From assembly GCA_018136815.1 (NCBI GenBank), contig CM030936.1, positions 3,734,474 to 3,798,473 of the forward strand: 64,000 nt of DNA. Direction: 5' to 3'. The translations under genes were made by a program, and so were the position numbers. This document shows, piece after piece, positions 34,220 through 44,904 of the stretch. Below the pieces are notes generated by a model, which was not told where the DNA came from, searched no databases, and worked only from the letters and a program-made list of their open reading frames with translations. The stretch is from Isochrysis galbana (taxonomy: Eukaryota; Haptophyta; Isochrysidales; Isochrysidaceae). Positions within the stretch are counted from its first letter, which is position 1. The number at the start of each line of letters is the position of its first letter.

Positions 34220-34300
34220 TTAGTCCGCCTCGTCGGCGTCGGTATGCATCTCCGCCTCGACGGAGCCCGCGACGTCGGTGTCCATCTGCGCCTGATCGGC
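34049..34300. repeat. 126-bp tandem duplication spanning the stop codon of the HMG/histone-fold gene
   Basis: AATGCTCGCGTCCGTATTGT recurs at 34049 and 34175, a 126-bp (42-codon) period, with about 95% identity over the unit. The unit contains the stop codon of the adjacent - strand gene (34220-34222), so one copy is partly coding and the other lies in the 3' flank with its own in-phase stop. Confidence 0.8.
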
Positions 34301-36292
34301 GTCGGTGTCCATCTCCACCTCGTCGGCGTCGGCGTCAATCTCTTCCTTGCATGCCTCCTCATTATCTGTCTCGTTAGCGATTTCCTCCTCGTCGCTCTCG
34401 ACAACCATTCGCTTGCGCCCTGCCTGAGCATTCCCTTCGCTTTGCTTGGCCGCACCTCTCCCATGCTCGGCGCGCGACGGCCTGAGGAGTTCGTCTTCGC
34501 TGTCCGCTTCAGCCTCCTCCTCCTCGTCGTCGCTGTCCATGATGCGCCGACGCTTAGCCACCGGGCGACCAGCCGCATTTGCAGCGGCCGCCACCTCCGC
34601 CTTCTCAAATTCGGCTTCCTCAGCCGCCAGCCGCGAGGCGAGGCCATCATGGTCGTGGTGCACTGAGACGGGCTCCTCATCGTTACCGCCTGTGCGCCTC
34701 CTCGCCTTGCGCTCCCGTCGCGCTGGCTTGCTCATAGGCAGCTCGTCTGCGGGCGCCGCAAAGTCCTCCTCGCGCGGCTGCCAGGCACCCGACTGCTTGG
34801 TGAAGAAGGAGGTCATCGTCTTGCTTTGCACTGCATCCACCTTGCTGCGTTTGCTGCCACGCCCAAGGACCGTGGACTTGACCGCGGGCTTGGTAGGCTT
34901 CGGAGCCGCCTTGGTGGCGCGAGTGCTCGCTGGGCGGCCGCGCGACCGCCCTTTGCACGGCGGTGGGGGCAGCTCCGCTTTAAGGCCCTCTTCGTCAGCT
35001 GGCGTCTCGGCGCCAAAGTCCACATTGCCCGACCGCCTCGATTGTGCCGCCGGTGGCGCGCCCCCGCTGCGGCAGAATGACGCGACAGTCGGCAGCCCCT
35101 CTACGGCGGGCTCGCGGGGAGCGCGTGGCTTCATCGGTCCGCGCACAGTTCTGGGCGCACGCTCGAGTGTCAACTTGCGCGTCAGGTCGTCGTGGAGAAA
35201 GGCGAAGAGGTCGGCCGAGCGGGACCCGTAGATTACGCGGCCAATGTCATGCAGTGTCAACGTCTTGCGACGCTCGCGCACAGCGTGCTCGGCTGCCTGC
35301 TCGCAGAGCATGCCGAGGACCAGTTCGCTCGCCTTGGAGATGAGAAAGGTACCCTCACGCGTGGCCGAGCGCGCGTCCGCCTTGGCCGCCTTCATCGCAC
35401 GGCGCACAACGGCAATCGGAAGTGCGCTGTGCCCATCTTCCACCTCAATCGTGCCCACTGGTTGCGCGTCCGCACTCGTTGCGCCGCGCGCGAGAGCTGC
35501 CTTGTAAGCAACCAGCTCCTCATTGTGTCGTTTCTTATCGATGGCAGCCCTCTCAATCCATGGGGCGCGCTCCTCATCGCTCAGGGCGCGCCACGCTTCG
35601 CCCGCCGCCTTGCTTGGCTTGCCGCCATGCACGGACGCGAGCCAGAGAGCCCACGGAGTGACCGCGCGCTTCGGTTTCGAGACCACCTCGCCAGGAGCGT
35701 CCTCGGCGAAGGACGCACCCTGGGCCACCGGCCTGCCCGTTTCTTCCTCTTCCTCTACCTCTTCCACATCCTCCTCCTCTACCTCTCCCACATCCTGTGC
35801 CTCGTCGTCGACAGGTAAGGCATCGGCAGCAGTGGCGGAATCCGTGGCCACGTCGTGCGTCTCTTCTTCATGGGGCGCCTCGGATGCCAGCGTGTCCAGG
35901 ACGGATTGTGCGCGGACAAGAGCATCGTGTCTAGGAGCGTCAAAGTCCTCAGCCTTATCGGGCGTCTCCTCCTCGTGAAATGCCCCGCCAGATGCCAGTT
36001 CGTCCACTCTGGCATTCAGCTGGTCTCCGCCCATCACGTATCCTTGCCCATCGTCCTCCTGCGCTTCGGACGCTCTGTCCTGTTGGGCGTCGACGTGGTA
36101 GAGCGGCTGTGCTAGGTCGGGTGTTTCACGACCGTGCTCGCTCAGCGAATTGGCCTCAGCCGCGAGCGGTCTCTGCTCGACTCTGCCTGCAGTCTTCTGA
36201 GAGACAAGCGTATGAACGGCCGAGCAGCCGTGGGGCACACCGGGCGTGCAGCAGCGGGCGGCAGACACGGCGGACAGCTCGGGCTCGAGCAT
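34220..36292 (-). CDS. HMG-box plus histone-fold chromatin protein with acidic tail
   Basis: Single exon of 690 codons from ATG 36292. The frame extends a little further upstream only with non-ATG codons. Residues ~1-205 are acidic and disordered. Residues 211-265 form an HMG box (TPWALWLASVHGGKPSK…WRALSDEERAPW). Residues 290-367 form a histone fold of the NF-Y/CHRAC/Dpb3 kind (LPIAVVRRAMK … TLTLHDIGRVIYG). An AT-hook-like GRSRGRP follows near 448. SKTMTSFF near 490-497 resembles a PCNA-binding PIP box with Ser for the usual Gln. A basic stretch VAKRRRI and an Asp/Glu-rich end with DTDAD repeats follow. Expected in the nucleus, binding DNA or histones. Involvement with replication is inference from the PIP-like motif. 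The last repeats belong to a 126-bp tandem duplication. Confidence 0.85.
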   Translation of the reverse strand: MLEPELSAVSAARCCTPGVPHGCSAVHTLVSQKTAGRVEQRPLAAEANSLSEHGRETPDLAQPLYHVDAQQDRASEAQEDDGQGYVMGGDQLNARVDELASGGAFHEEETPDKAEDFDAPRHDALVRAQSVLDTLASEAPHEEETHDVATDSATAADALPVDDEAQDVGEVEEEDVEEVEEEEETGRPVAQGASFAEDAPGEVVSKPKRAVTPWALWLASVHGGKPSKAAGEAWRALSDEERAPWIERAAIDKKRHNEELVAYKAALARGATSADAQPVGTIEVEDGHSALPIAVVRRAMKAAKADARSATREGTFLISKASELVLGMLCEQAAEHAVRERRKTLTLHDIGRVIYGSRSADLFAFLHDDLTRKLTLERAPRTVRGPMKPRAPREPAVEGLPTVASFCRSGGAPPAAQSRRSGNVDFGAETPADEEGLKAELPPPPCKGRSRGRPASTRATKAAPKPTKPAVKSTVLGRGSKRSKVDAVQSKTMTSFFTKQSGAWQPREEDFAAPADELPMSKPARRERKARRRTGGNDEEPVSVHHDHDGLASRLAAEEAEFEKAEVAAAANAAGRPVAKRRRIMDSDDEEEEAEADSEDELLRPSRAEHGRGAAKQSEGNAQAGRKRMVVESDEEEIANETDNEEACKEEIDADADEVEMDTDADQAQMDTDVAGSVEAEMHTDADEAD

Positions 36293-36358
36293 GATGGGTG
36301 CACGCGTACACACACTCTTCCTGCTTCTCACAACCTTTTACTCTCTCCCTCTCTCCCT

Positions 36359-36399
<41 letters not shown>

Positions 36400-37047
36400 A
36401 CTGGACGCAAGGGAGATGGAGAGAGCAGGGAGGAGGGAAGAGGGCGTGCGGGGCCTGCGCTTGACGCGAGGCTCGCCTGCACAGAGCGGCGCAGCCGGCT
36501 GGGCAGAGCCGGGGGTGGTGAGAGGGGGAGCGGGGGGGGGGGGGGGGAGAAGCGAGAAGCGGGGTGGGGTGGGGGTGGGGGGTGGGGGGGGAGGGGAAGT
36601 AGTGGCGATGTGCAGGGTAGAGAAAGAAAGAGAGAGGAAGGAGGAAGAAGAAGGCGGGGGGCGGGGGCGAAGGCGATGGAGTAGAGCAGTTGGAGTGGCT
36701 CGCGAAGAGGTGAAAGAAAGGAGATGATCAGCTAAGAGAGACAAGTCGCGCGGGCGGCCGGTGGAGTTCTAGAGGGAGGGAGGGAGAGAGAGAGAGAGAG
36801 GGAGAGAGGGAGAGAGAGGGAGAGGGAGAGGGAGAGGGAGAGGGAGAGGGAGAGAGAGCAAGAGAGAGAGAAAAAGAGAGAGAGAGAGGGAGAGAGAGAG
36901 AGAGAAGAAGCGAGAGTCTCCCCTTCCCCTCCCCGGGGGGGCGCAGGCAGTGTGGAGGGAGAGAGTCTCTAGCGGAGAGAGAGGCGGGAAAATGGCGCGA
37001 AAAACTCCGCACGGTGGCGCGACAAGCTACGAGTAAAGAAGAAGAAG
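36293..37047. repeat. Microsatellite region upstream of the HMG/histone-fold gene
   Basis: Contains (CT)n at 36345-36395, a G-run near 36530-36550 and GA-rich DNA at 36600-36960. The frames here are repeat translations. Confidence 0.75.
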
Positions 37048-37250
37048 ATAGAGCATTCTGGGCTAACACCTACTTTAACACCTACCACGGACGTGGTACG
37101 TGGTACCCGCTACCTCCTGACCGACACCGCCCTTATTTTTACTTCCCTACGCACCCGCTCGTTCCCTTCGTTCGCCCTTCATTCCTCTTTCTTCGGTTTC
37201 AGGGGTCCGGCCCAGGTGCACTACCCACTACCTTGGGACTGGGGCTGGTT
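37048..37250 (-). repeat. SINE-like dispersed repeat, copy 3
   Basis: On the - strand it holds CCAAGGTAGTGGGTAGTGCACC, GGGCCGGACCCCTGAAACCG, AAGAAAGAGGAATGAAGGG and ends GTGTTAGCCCAGAATGC. This is the same block order as the other copies, but here the T-run end is degraded. Confidence 0.55.
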
Positions 37251-39630
37251 CATAGTCATAGTCATAGTGTATAGTGTGGAGTGTGGAGTTCATGCAGGAC
37301 GTTTGGTTGCATTGGTAGGGCGGTCTCAAACAGCTATTTTAATCCTACAAGGGAGATACAGGATACTGTATCTGGAGAATGTCGCGTTCGCGATGTCTCA
37401 GAGGCAAAAAAGAAATAACAGTAAAAAGAGAAACAGTAAACAGTAAAAAGAAACAGAGGAAGAAAGAAGAAGAAAAGTGAAAAAGAAGAGACAAAAACCC
37501 AGAGTATATAGGGCGGTTCTCAGCCCTTCCCATCGGCCCTATGGCTACGTAAACTCTCGCGTGGCATAGTGGTTCAACCCACCGCCTCCACCAACCTTTT
37601 GCTCTGGGTCGCGAGTTCGAGTCCGGACGGAGCGCTCTGCAGTTCGAGCCCCGCTCCTTCTCCTCTCCGCTCTTCTTCTACAGTTAAATTCCACGCACTC
37701 TTCTTCTACCATTAAAAATTCCACGCTCTTCTCCTACGGTAAAAATCCTGCCTCTTCCTACTGTTAAAATATCCTGCCTTCCTACCGTTAAAATTCTGCA
37801 CTCCGTCTACCGTTAAAATCCTGCCTCCGTCGCCTTGCCAAGACATTTCCTCTGCCTTCCTGCCGACTTCCTTGCCAGTTCCTTCCGCCCCGGTTTCCCG
37901 CTTGTCTCGGAAAACGGTTTCACCGCATTACGACCAAGCTTAGTGGGGAAACTCCTCGTCCAGTTCCGTTACCCGAAAATCTCGTTCATCTCGTCGGGCC
38001 CTCGGGCCATCTCGTTCATCTCGTCGGGCCCCAGGGCCATCTCGTTCATCTCGTCGTCGGGCCATCAGGCCATCTCGTTACATCTCGCTCATCTCGTTAC
38101 AATCCAAGCTGCGGCTTTGATTTCCACAGAGAACGGGCCCGATACAGCCGTATCTGCTGTATCTGGAGGTTGCCCAGATCCCAGATACAGCAGACAGCAG
38201 ATACAAAGGACAGAGGAAGAGGGCTAACGGAGGGCCTGTAGAGGGCCAGCTACCAGCTACCGCAATAGCCAGTTCTAAATCAGGGTATAAGCATCACTTC
38301 TACAAGTATACAAGTGCCCTCGTGCCCTCATTACAAGGTGGGAAGAAACGGCGAAAGGACAAGCTTCTGCTATATCTATACAAACACGTCCAATCGGTAA
38401 TGCAAGTTGGAGCGTTTCGCCGAGGTCTTCCTAAGCGCGCGCACGCGGCGGTGAAACCTCTCGCGAGCGAGAGCGAGCGAGCGAGCGATGGCGATGGTGC
38501 CCAACCCCAACTCGTCAAACAGAGCCTCGCGCCCAACCATGGGCAGCTCTGCCGTGATGGCGCAGGCGCCACTGCGGCGGAGGTATCATCAGATGATGAT
38601 GATTCGCCGACGCTGCAAGCGCAAGCAGCGCGACAGACGACGCAGCCAAAGCGCTGGCGGCACATCGCGTGCGCTGGGGCGCGCGCTTGCGGATTGAATG
38701 CCAGAAGCGCAGGACTCCCTCACCCTGCCTGCACGCGAGCTAGCACGAGCGAGCCGGCGCACACAGCCCCTCCCATTCCAACGCCCGCGGCGGGACTCCC
38801 CATATGGTTCATGCCAGTGACCAGTGAAAACAACGGGGCTGAGATGCAGCGTCGCCCTCACCACCCTACCCGTATCTAGGGCAGTATCCAACCGTATCAA
38901 GTATCTGGGGATTGACCCAGAGACAACCGTATTTCCCGTATCTGTATCTAGAGGGTCGGTGGGCCGTGGGCCGTATTCTCACATCTAGCATCTAGGATTT
39001 TAACTGCTAAGGGTGAAAGCTAACCTAGTTAAGCTTGAGGGTTTATCGTTTATCACGAGATTTTTGGATATGCTGACCGGATAGGTGTACTCCTAGGCTC
39101 CTAGGCTCCTAGGTGTAGCTAGCACATATCCGATATTATATGATATATCCGGTGCCCTTTGGGCCCCAGGCCCCCCACGGTAGCCCCCCCACAGCCCACA
39201 ACGATACAGATACAGCGATGCGTAACAAGAAACAAGAAAAAGAAAAAGAAAACGCTTCAGCTTAAGCGGTAAGCGGTAAGCGGCTAGCGGCTAAGCGGCA
39301 CCAGGAAGCAATATAAGAGAAGCACCTTCAAAGCTTTTCAATAAACAATAAAGGTGCTTCGCGACAGTTGAAAATTGATAATTGAGTGCTTTAAGGCTGT
39401 AAGATCCATGTATTAACGTAAATGGACGTTTCATATATTGCAAACAAACCCCGTCGTCGAGGCAACTGCGACGTGCAGCACCTCCCAAGGTGCTTCGCCG
39501 CTTTAAGAGATAGAAATGCTAGGCTTTTTTATAAAACGAAAACTTTCAAACGATCCCATAGCTGGTAGGAAAAGAGAAAAAAGAAGAAAAGAAGAGAAGA
39601 GACGGACGGTCGGCGGCGGCGCGCGTTGCA
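37251..39630. other. Repeat-rich intergenic region; no certain gene
   Basis: A tRNA-like stretch lies at 37555-37635 (see rejected items). Next come repeats of a TACCGTTAAAAT(C)CTGC theme (37675-37830), then three to four copies of a ~30-bp unit with CTCGTTCATCTCGTCGGGCC (37980-38095). GATACAGCAGATAC words occur at 38140-38205, TAAGCGG repeats at 39255-39298, and repeated GGTGCTTCG words at 39315-39500. A 185-codon + frame (38322-38879) is basic and acidic by turns with no domain. I leave it as unproven. Confidence 0.45.
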
Positions 39631-40524
39631 ATGGCGGCCAGTGGGCTGAGCTCGCTGCTGCGTCGTCTGCCCATCCCTGGCCGCAGGCGTCGGACTCTGG
39701 TGGAAGGCCGGCGGGCGGCCCTCGCCGCGCTCTTTCGTCGTGGCCCTTCCGGTGCCGAGCACCTCCTCTTCATCAAGAGAGCCGCAAGCCCTTCCGACCC
39801 ATGGTCAGGCCACGTTGCTCTGCCGGGTGGAAGAGCAGAGCTGGCAGATAAGGGTGACGACGAGGCTACTGCGGCTCGCGAGACGCTGGAAGAGGTAGGA
39901 ATAGATCCCCTCGATGGATCTTGGCGCAGGCTTGGTCGCATCGTAGATGACAGGCTCATCTACCCTGGAGGGAGGCCACTGACTGTCGCTCTCTTTGGGT
40001 TTGAGCAGATTGAGCCGGTGGAAGGCGCACCCGCCGAGCTGGCGCAGGTATCGAGGGAAGTGGAGTTCGCATGGTGGGTGCCGACGAGTGTCCTCTCACC
40101 CGAATCTCTCTTCTGGCGCGAGACGCCGTTGGAGGAGCTCGTCCCGGACAGAGGCAACCTCGCGAGGACCGTGCTGCGCGCGAGCGGCGCCGACGCGCTC
40201 CGCTTTGCCGCAATCCCCCTGCCGCCGCCCACCCGCGTGGCCGAGCCGCCAGTGCTGTGGGGGCTCACCCTCGCCTTCATCTCGGACGTGCTCCTTCGCG
40301 CCCGCGGGACCGCCCTCGTCGGCCCTCGAGCACCGGCCGAGTGGTCTAGCGCGTTCCGCTCCTCGGGAGGCACACTTGCCGACACTGTGCTCGCCGCGGC
40401 GCTCGAGGGGCAACGGCTCAGAGCAGTCGCACGCGCGCGCATAGCGGAGCACGGGAGACGCCTCGCGGTTCTCGTAGCTGCCGGTGCTGGTCTTGTCCTG
40501 GTCATCATCGCCCCCTTCCGGTGA
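39631..40524 (+). CDS. Nudix hydrolase, CoA-pyrophosphatase (NUDT7/8)-like
   Basis: Single exon, 297 codons from ATG 39631. After a basic N terminus (possible targeting sequence), HLLFIKRAA…[12 protein letters not shown] matches the UPF0035-type start seen in coenzyme A diphosphatases. It runs into the Nudix box [20 protein letters not shown] then LEEVGI, with the RETxEE glutamates that bind Mg. A C-terminal helix [19 protein letters not shown] could anchor the protein to a membrane. The family splits CoA or acyl-CoA into phosphopantetheine products, often in peroxisomes or mitochondria. The substrate here is inferred from the signature only. Length is somewhat above the usual 210-240 because of the C-terminal extension. 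Confidence 0.85.
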   Translation: MAASGLSSLLRRLPIPGRRRRTLVEGRRAALAALFRRGPSGAEHLLFIKRAASPSDPWSGHVALPGGRAELADKGDDEATAARETLEEVGIDPLDGSWRRLGRIVDDRLIYPGGRPLTVALFGFEQIEPVEGAPAELAQVSREVEFAWWVPTSVLSPESLFWRETPLEELVPDRGNLARTVLRASGADALRFAAIPLPPPTRVAEPPVLWGLTLAFISDVLLRARGTALVGPRAPAEWSSAFRSSGGTLADTVLAAALEGQRLRAVARARIAEHGRRLAVLVAAGAGLVLVIIAPFR

Positions 40525-42111
40525 CGATCGAGGCGGCTTGAGCGACTCGACCCAATCTCGTGCATCTTGGCACTGCCGTAAAGGTGGGCGGCGGATGAAG
40601 CTGCACAAGGGGATGGGTGGCGCCTTCTGAACCCATGAGCACGCATGCATGGGCTGGGTGTAGCGCAGTAATCCGGGAAGTCGCAACAATCAAGCCGATC
40701 GGAAAATCGCCAATAAGAGAATCGTTAATCAATTAGGCCAATGGCGAGTGGCCATCAGGAATGCGGGCATAATTTTCTGACAACTCAGGTAATTGAACTG
40801 ATTCTGCCCTCACACACGACAGACATGGCCGGGTCGGCCGGCCACCTAGCGACACAGGAGGATGGGGAAGACCTGAGCAGCTCCAGGGCGCGGGCACGCA
40901 TACAGCCGCCACCGCCTTCGCCACTTGCTAAAGGCCCCTCGAAGTATCGAGCGTGCGGCTCTTAGGTATGTAGCATAGCACACGAGGGGATTTGCCGCAA
41001 GGCAGGGTGGGAAGGTAGACGGAGTTCGCGTGTGGGGATCTGAAACCCTAAACCTCACAGCTGTGCGGCCGCGGTGGGAATATTAGCGCAGAAGCGCTGG
41101 CCTTTTGCCTGCTTTTGCTGGCGCCTCATGGCCACCCTCCGGCTCCGCACTGCTGACCTCATGCGTTGGCTACATGACACATAGGTCTTGCAAGCTCAGG
41201 AGGGGTGTGGGTGCGCTGGGCCCTGATTGATGTTGTCGGCCACAAACGGCCTTGCTCTTCGTGCGTGCCTGCCTTTGGGCCTTTGGCGCGCGACGGCCGT
41301 TCGGCCGTCGTTATGCGCACGCAGTGGCGGCCATGGCCATGGGCGGCCGCCGGCCGCGGTCGTCGCGCCGGAGAGCGGGAGTGGAGCGGCGAGCGCGCTT
41401 CATGACCCTATCTGTTTAACGGTAATTGGGCGCAAGTGATAGTCATAATAACTGTAGTAGTAACAATGAGAGGCGGCATTGAACAATTGGAACCGCGGAG
41501 CAAGCCGACGTACCGCTTACTGCAGGCCGCCAGCATAGAGCCGCGCATAAGCATCCAAGCTCCAAGCGCGCGTTGCTTTCGCCTGCTGTCGACCCTCGCC
41601 GATGGGCGCACAACAGCCGCATGTACCACGGTAGCAGACAAGACACATAATTGCATGCGCGCACATAAGGTCCAGTACAAGACGGCAGTACAAGTATCAC
41701 AAACAGCAGATTTCACAGATCTAAATACAAGAGAGAAGCGACGAAAAAAGCTTCAAGTTTCGACAGCACACATGGCAACGAAATTGAAGGTGCACGCCTC
41801 ATCCGCAGGGATGGTTGTGTGCATGGCAGAGGGAAGGGTGGGCTTGAGCTATGTCCACGGCTCTAGGCATGGACAGGACTGTCACACGCGCCCCTCGGAT
41901 CCATAACAGGGCGCGCGGCACCCCGAAATCGACATCTCCCGGACCGTCCACAGGGTACATCGTCCCGTTGATAGCACTGGCCGGCCGCCTGCCCCTTCAG
42001 AAACACCGAGCCCAAGCGCGCAAACCACACATCGAGCACTACCCCGTCCAACTCAGCAATGAAGAATACGTACGCTTGCTGCGAGGGTGGGGCGCGCGTG
42101 TGGCTAAAGCG
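40525..42111. other. Intergenic; contains a 'MERA' repeat copy, no gene recognised
   Basis: Mixed sequence. Copy c of the MERA family lies at about 41180-41435 on the - strand. Frames up to 156 codons (41436-41906) show no domain. Confidence 0.45.
41180..41435 (-). repeat. 'MERA' family repeat, copy c
   Basis: On the - strand it starts near ATTACCGTTAAACAGATAGGG and continues TCATGAAGCGCGCTCGCCG, a diverged version of the family head. The GC-rich body resembles copy a in composition, and its end is undefined. Confidence 0.45.
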
Positions 42112-42879
42112 CTATAGGGCCCGGTTTGATACATATGCGAGGTATGCGTTGAAGAGCAGCGTGAAGAAGTTGTCGGCAATGGGCTGCATCCACCAGATGG
42201 GCATCGAGAAGACGACGATATGCGCCATCGACCAGAAGATTAGCCCGTCGCGCCAGACCTCGAGGAACTTGCCCTTCATCTCGGCGACGACGCCGGGCCA
42301 GCCGCCGCCGCGCAGCAGCGCCTGCATGCTCAGGTAGACTGTGTTGGACGTCGTCTCGTACACGACCTGAGTGACGGCCGTCTTGGCGAGGGTGACAGAG
42401 ACGGGGCTAGTCAAGAGCTTGATGGCCTTGGGGTGCATCTGCGACTGTCGGATTCGCGCGACGAGCCGCTCGCTCGCGCTCCAGAGGTACTTTGACCAGA
42501 GAATGAAGGGGAAGTCGTCGGAGAGCAGAGCCGAGATTGTCGATTTGGGCACCCTACGCCAGTCGAGTTCTACCGCGGCGCCGTTTGCCGCGACGGCCTG
42601 CGCCATGATGTCCGCGGTGATGTCTGTGATCACCTCGTGCGCCAGCAGTACCGCGAGCGTGTGCCTTTCTCTGAGTGTGTGGAGGGGACGGAGGAGGCGG
42701 AGGAGGAGAGCCTCCACCACCAGGGGAAGCTGGAGCCCTCTGGCGAGGCGGGAGACGATGGAAGGCTGCGTGAGAGGAGAGAACGCGAGTGTGAGAGCGG
42801 CGTAAGTACATCCGGTCCGACAGAGCAGCGCGGAGGGAGAGAGAGCGGCGAGGGGGAGCGTGACGGCGAGCGACGCCAT
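42112..42879 (-). CDS. Mpv17/PMP22-family membrane protein
   Basis: Single exon, 255 codons from ATG 42879. The C-terminal third carries the family pattern: FLEVWRDGLIFWSMAHIVVF, then MPIWWMQPIADNFFTLLFNA and YLAYVSNR. These correspond to the W-P…NF…P…W..YLS consensus of Mpv17/PMP22/Sym1 proteins. Four hydrophobic segments are visible. Members sit in the inner mitochondrial, peroxisomal or plastid membrane and are thought to form channels. The substrate is unknown. The N-terminal 60 residues are hydrophobic with hydroxylated residues, possibly a targeting leader. The coding-strand sequence just upstream of the ATG is almost pure pyrimidine. Confidence 0.75.
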   Translation of the reverse strand: MASLAVTLPLAALSPSALLCRTGCTYAALTLAFSPLTQPSIVSRLARGLQLPLVVEALLLRLLRPLHTLRERHTLAVLLAHEVITDITADIMAQAVAANGAAVELDWRRVPKSTISALLSDDFPFILWSKYLWSASERLVARIRQSQMHPKAIKLLTSPVSVTLAKTAVTQVVYETTSNTVYLSMQALLRGGGWPGVVAEMKGKFLEVWRDGLIFWSMAHIVVFSMPIWWMQPIADNFFTLLFNAYLAYVSNRAL

Positions 42880-43163
42880 CTCGTAGGAGAGGGAGAGAGA
42901 GACGAGGGGGGGGGGGAAGAGATAGAGTAGAGAGAGAAAGAGAGAGAGGTGAGATGGGGGGGGGGGGGGGGGGGGGGAGAGAGAGAGAGAGAGAGAGAGA
43001 GATCTGTGGCCGACGGAGAGGCGCGTGGTGGAGAGGTAGGTAGTTGGGGGCGAGGGAGGGAGAGGGACGAGAGAGGGAGAGGGAGAGAGGGAGGGAGGGA
43101 GCGAGAGAGAAGAGATACAGAAGGAGAGAGAGGGAGAAAGAAAGAGAGAGGGAGAGAGAGAAG

Positions 43164-43200
<37 letters not shown>

Positions 43201-43293
43201 AGGGAGGGAGAGAGTAGAGGGACGGAGCGAGAGAGAGAGAAGAGATACAGAAGGAGAGAGAGGGAGAAAGAAAGAGAGAGGGAGAGAGAGAAG

Positions 43294-43343
<50 letters not shown>

Positions 43344-43683
43344 GAGAGGGAGGGAGGGAGAGTAGGGTGACGCGGAAGACGGAGGGGGGGGGGGGGAGAG
43401 AGGCGGAGAGGGCGCGGCGGTCGGACGACGAGCGGAGAGGCAACAACGGACCCCCCGTGTTTGATCCACCCAGCATATATGGTGGTCCGTGAATAGAAAG
43501 TAGTGTTGTGTAGACCAACGATAACATCGTGCGGCTAGCACTCCGTGACGGCGACGCAAGGACTCAAGACGAGGTCGACGTTGCCACACGCATAGTAGCA
43601 CTGAGATATCTACAACTAAACACGACTTAAGATTAAACACCCCGCGCCTCTCCCGTGGGCGGGGGGGGGGGACCAGAACCAGG
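42880..43683. repeat. (GA)n microsatellite and G-run upstream of the Mpv17-like gene
   Basis: GA-rich DNA runs 42885-43370 with a run of about 22 G at 42956-42977. GAGAAGAGATACAGAAGGAG recurs at about 43107 and 43237, a longer-period duplication inside the tract. Positions 43480-43683 are non-repetitive with no gene. Confidence 0.8.
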
Positions 43684-43816
43684 CTCTCTCCTACACTTAA
43701 AAGAGATGGACCCCCAAAAGGCTGCCTTCTTCAGAATCGAGAGACTCTCCTACACTTATCAAGATGGACCCCCAAAACCCAAAAGGCTGCCTTCTTCAGA
43801 ATCAGAATCGAGAGAC
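43684..43816 (+). repeat. Tandem duplication of ~65 bp before an LTR
   Basis: CTCTCCTACACTTA…AGATGGACCCCCAAAA…GGCTGCCTTCTTCAGAATC…GAGAGACT occurs twice in a row, the second copy with short internal insertions. It ends exactly at the LTR start (43817). Confidence 0.75.
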
Positions 43817-44372
43817 TGTCGCATTCGCGAGTCGACACTCGTTAGGCTTCTCTTCGTTGTTCGGTATTATCGTTATAATTCTCTCGTTCTCGTTCTCGGT
43901 CAAAAGCTTCGCTTGGACGCATAGGATCTTGGGTTGTGAAGCGCCCTCTCTCTTTCTCTCGAAGAGAAGGGAAGTTTCCCCACCTTTCTTCCTCCCAGGC
44001 GCCTCGCAAATAGGTTTAATTTGCTATCTCCCCTGCGTTTCTTTATCTGCTTCTGGGGGCAATCAAGTTTAATTTGCGACCTCTTCGTATCTCCCCCTTA
44101 GGCACATCGCACTCCTTTCGTCTTATTTGGTAGGTCTCTTGGAATCCTGCGTAGCAAGATTGCCCCTCGTTTCCGTTGTGGTGCGATTCCCGTTCCAGAC
44201 AAGATCGCCGACAGATCGCCCTTTGATCGTCGTCCGTCGTCGTCTGGCCGGAGTGTTTGGGTTTGATTTTAGTCGCGTTACGTGAGAAAGTCGTGGGGCG
44301 AGTGTCAGAGTGTTTTCCTGGGTGTCTCTGTCCGTCGTCCTGTCGTCAGTCGTCATCCGTCGCTCTGGCTCA
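43817..44372 (+). repeat. LTR fragment, family A, + orientation
   Basis: Starts TGTCGCATTCGCGAG and runs through the CTCGAAGAGAAGGGAAG and GTCGTCAGTCGTCATC blocks. It breaks off at GTCGCTCTGGCTCAA, where a MERA-family copy begins. It faces the - strand LTR fragment at 44700-46503. Confidence 0.8.
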
Positions 44373-44700
44373 ACTATCGTTATAACGATAGGGTCATGGA
44401 GCGCGCCACGCTCCCCTCCTCTCTCTCCGCCCACCCCACCGCGCCGGCTGACCAAGTGATGGCCGACGCCATGCAACCGCACCGTCCTCTCCCAGAGCCC
44501 TCGCAACTAAGTTTATACTTGGTTCGCCCATGGGGGGGCACGAGCCCCCCCCTCTCTCCACTCCTCCCCTGCCATGGGGGAGGAACCACCCATGCTCCTG
44601 GCATGCCTGATGGCTTGCCAGGAGCAGACTGCCCTGCTGACCCACTCTCTCACTGGCAGGCTTGCCTGCCTCGCGCGTCCTGGCCTGCCGTGGCCGCGCC
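44373..44700 (+). repeat. 'MERA' family repeat, copy d, inserted in LTR DNA
   Basis: Begins with the perfect palindrome CTATCGTTATAACGATAG and then GGTCATGGAGCGCGCCACGC. An ATG at the family position opens a short Pro/Ser-rich frame. The insertion is embedded in LTR sequence. The 3' border merges into rearranged LTR fragments near 44700-44725. Confidence 0.6.
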
Positions 44701-44904
44701 TGGGAGGAAGAAAGGTCGGATAGGCGGCTGGCGAGGCGAGGCGAGTTTGTTGGGTACGAGTGTTACGAGAGCGACAGCGACGAGAGCGAGAGCGACGACG
44801 GATGACGACTGACGACAAGACGACGGACAGAGACACCCAGGAAAACACCCCGACTCTCGCCCCACGACTTTCTCACATAACTCGACTGAAATCAAACCCA
44901 AACT

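Noticed and set aside
33727-34377. 216-codon + frame with Arg/Pro repeats
   Set aside because: Antisense shadow of the repeated acidic tail of the HMG/histone-fold gene.
37555-37635. tRNA gene (A-box TGGCATAGTGG and B-box AGTTCGAGTCC at tRNA-like spacing)
   Set aside because: Acceptor and T-stem bases do not pair and no clean 3' end is present. More likely a decayed tRNA or tRNA-derived SINE head.
37975-38100. Possible CRISPR-like array (~30-bp units)
   Set aside because: Units are directly adjacent without unique spacers and the genome is eukaryotic. It is a small minisatellite.
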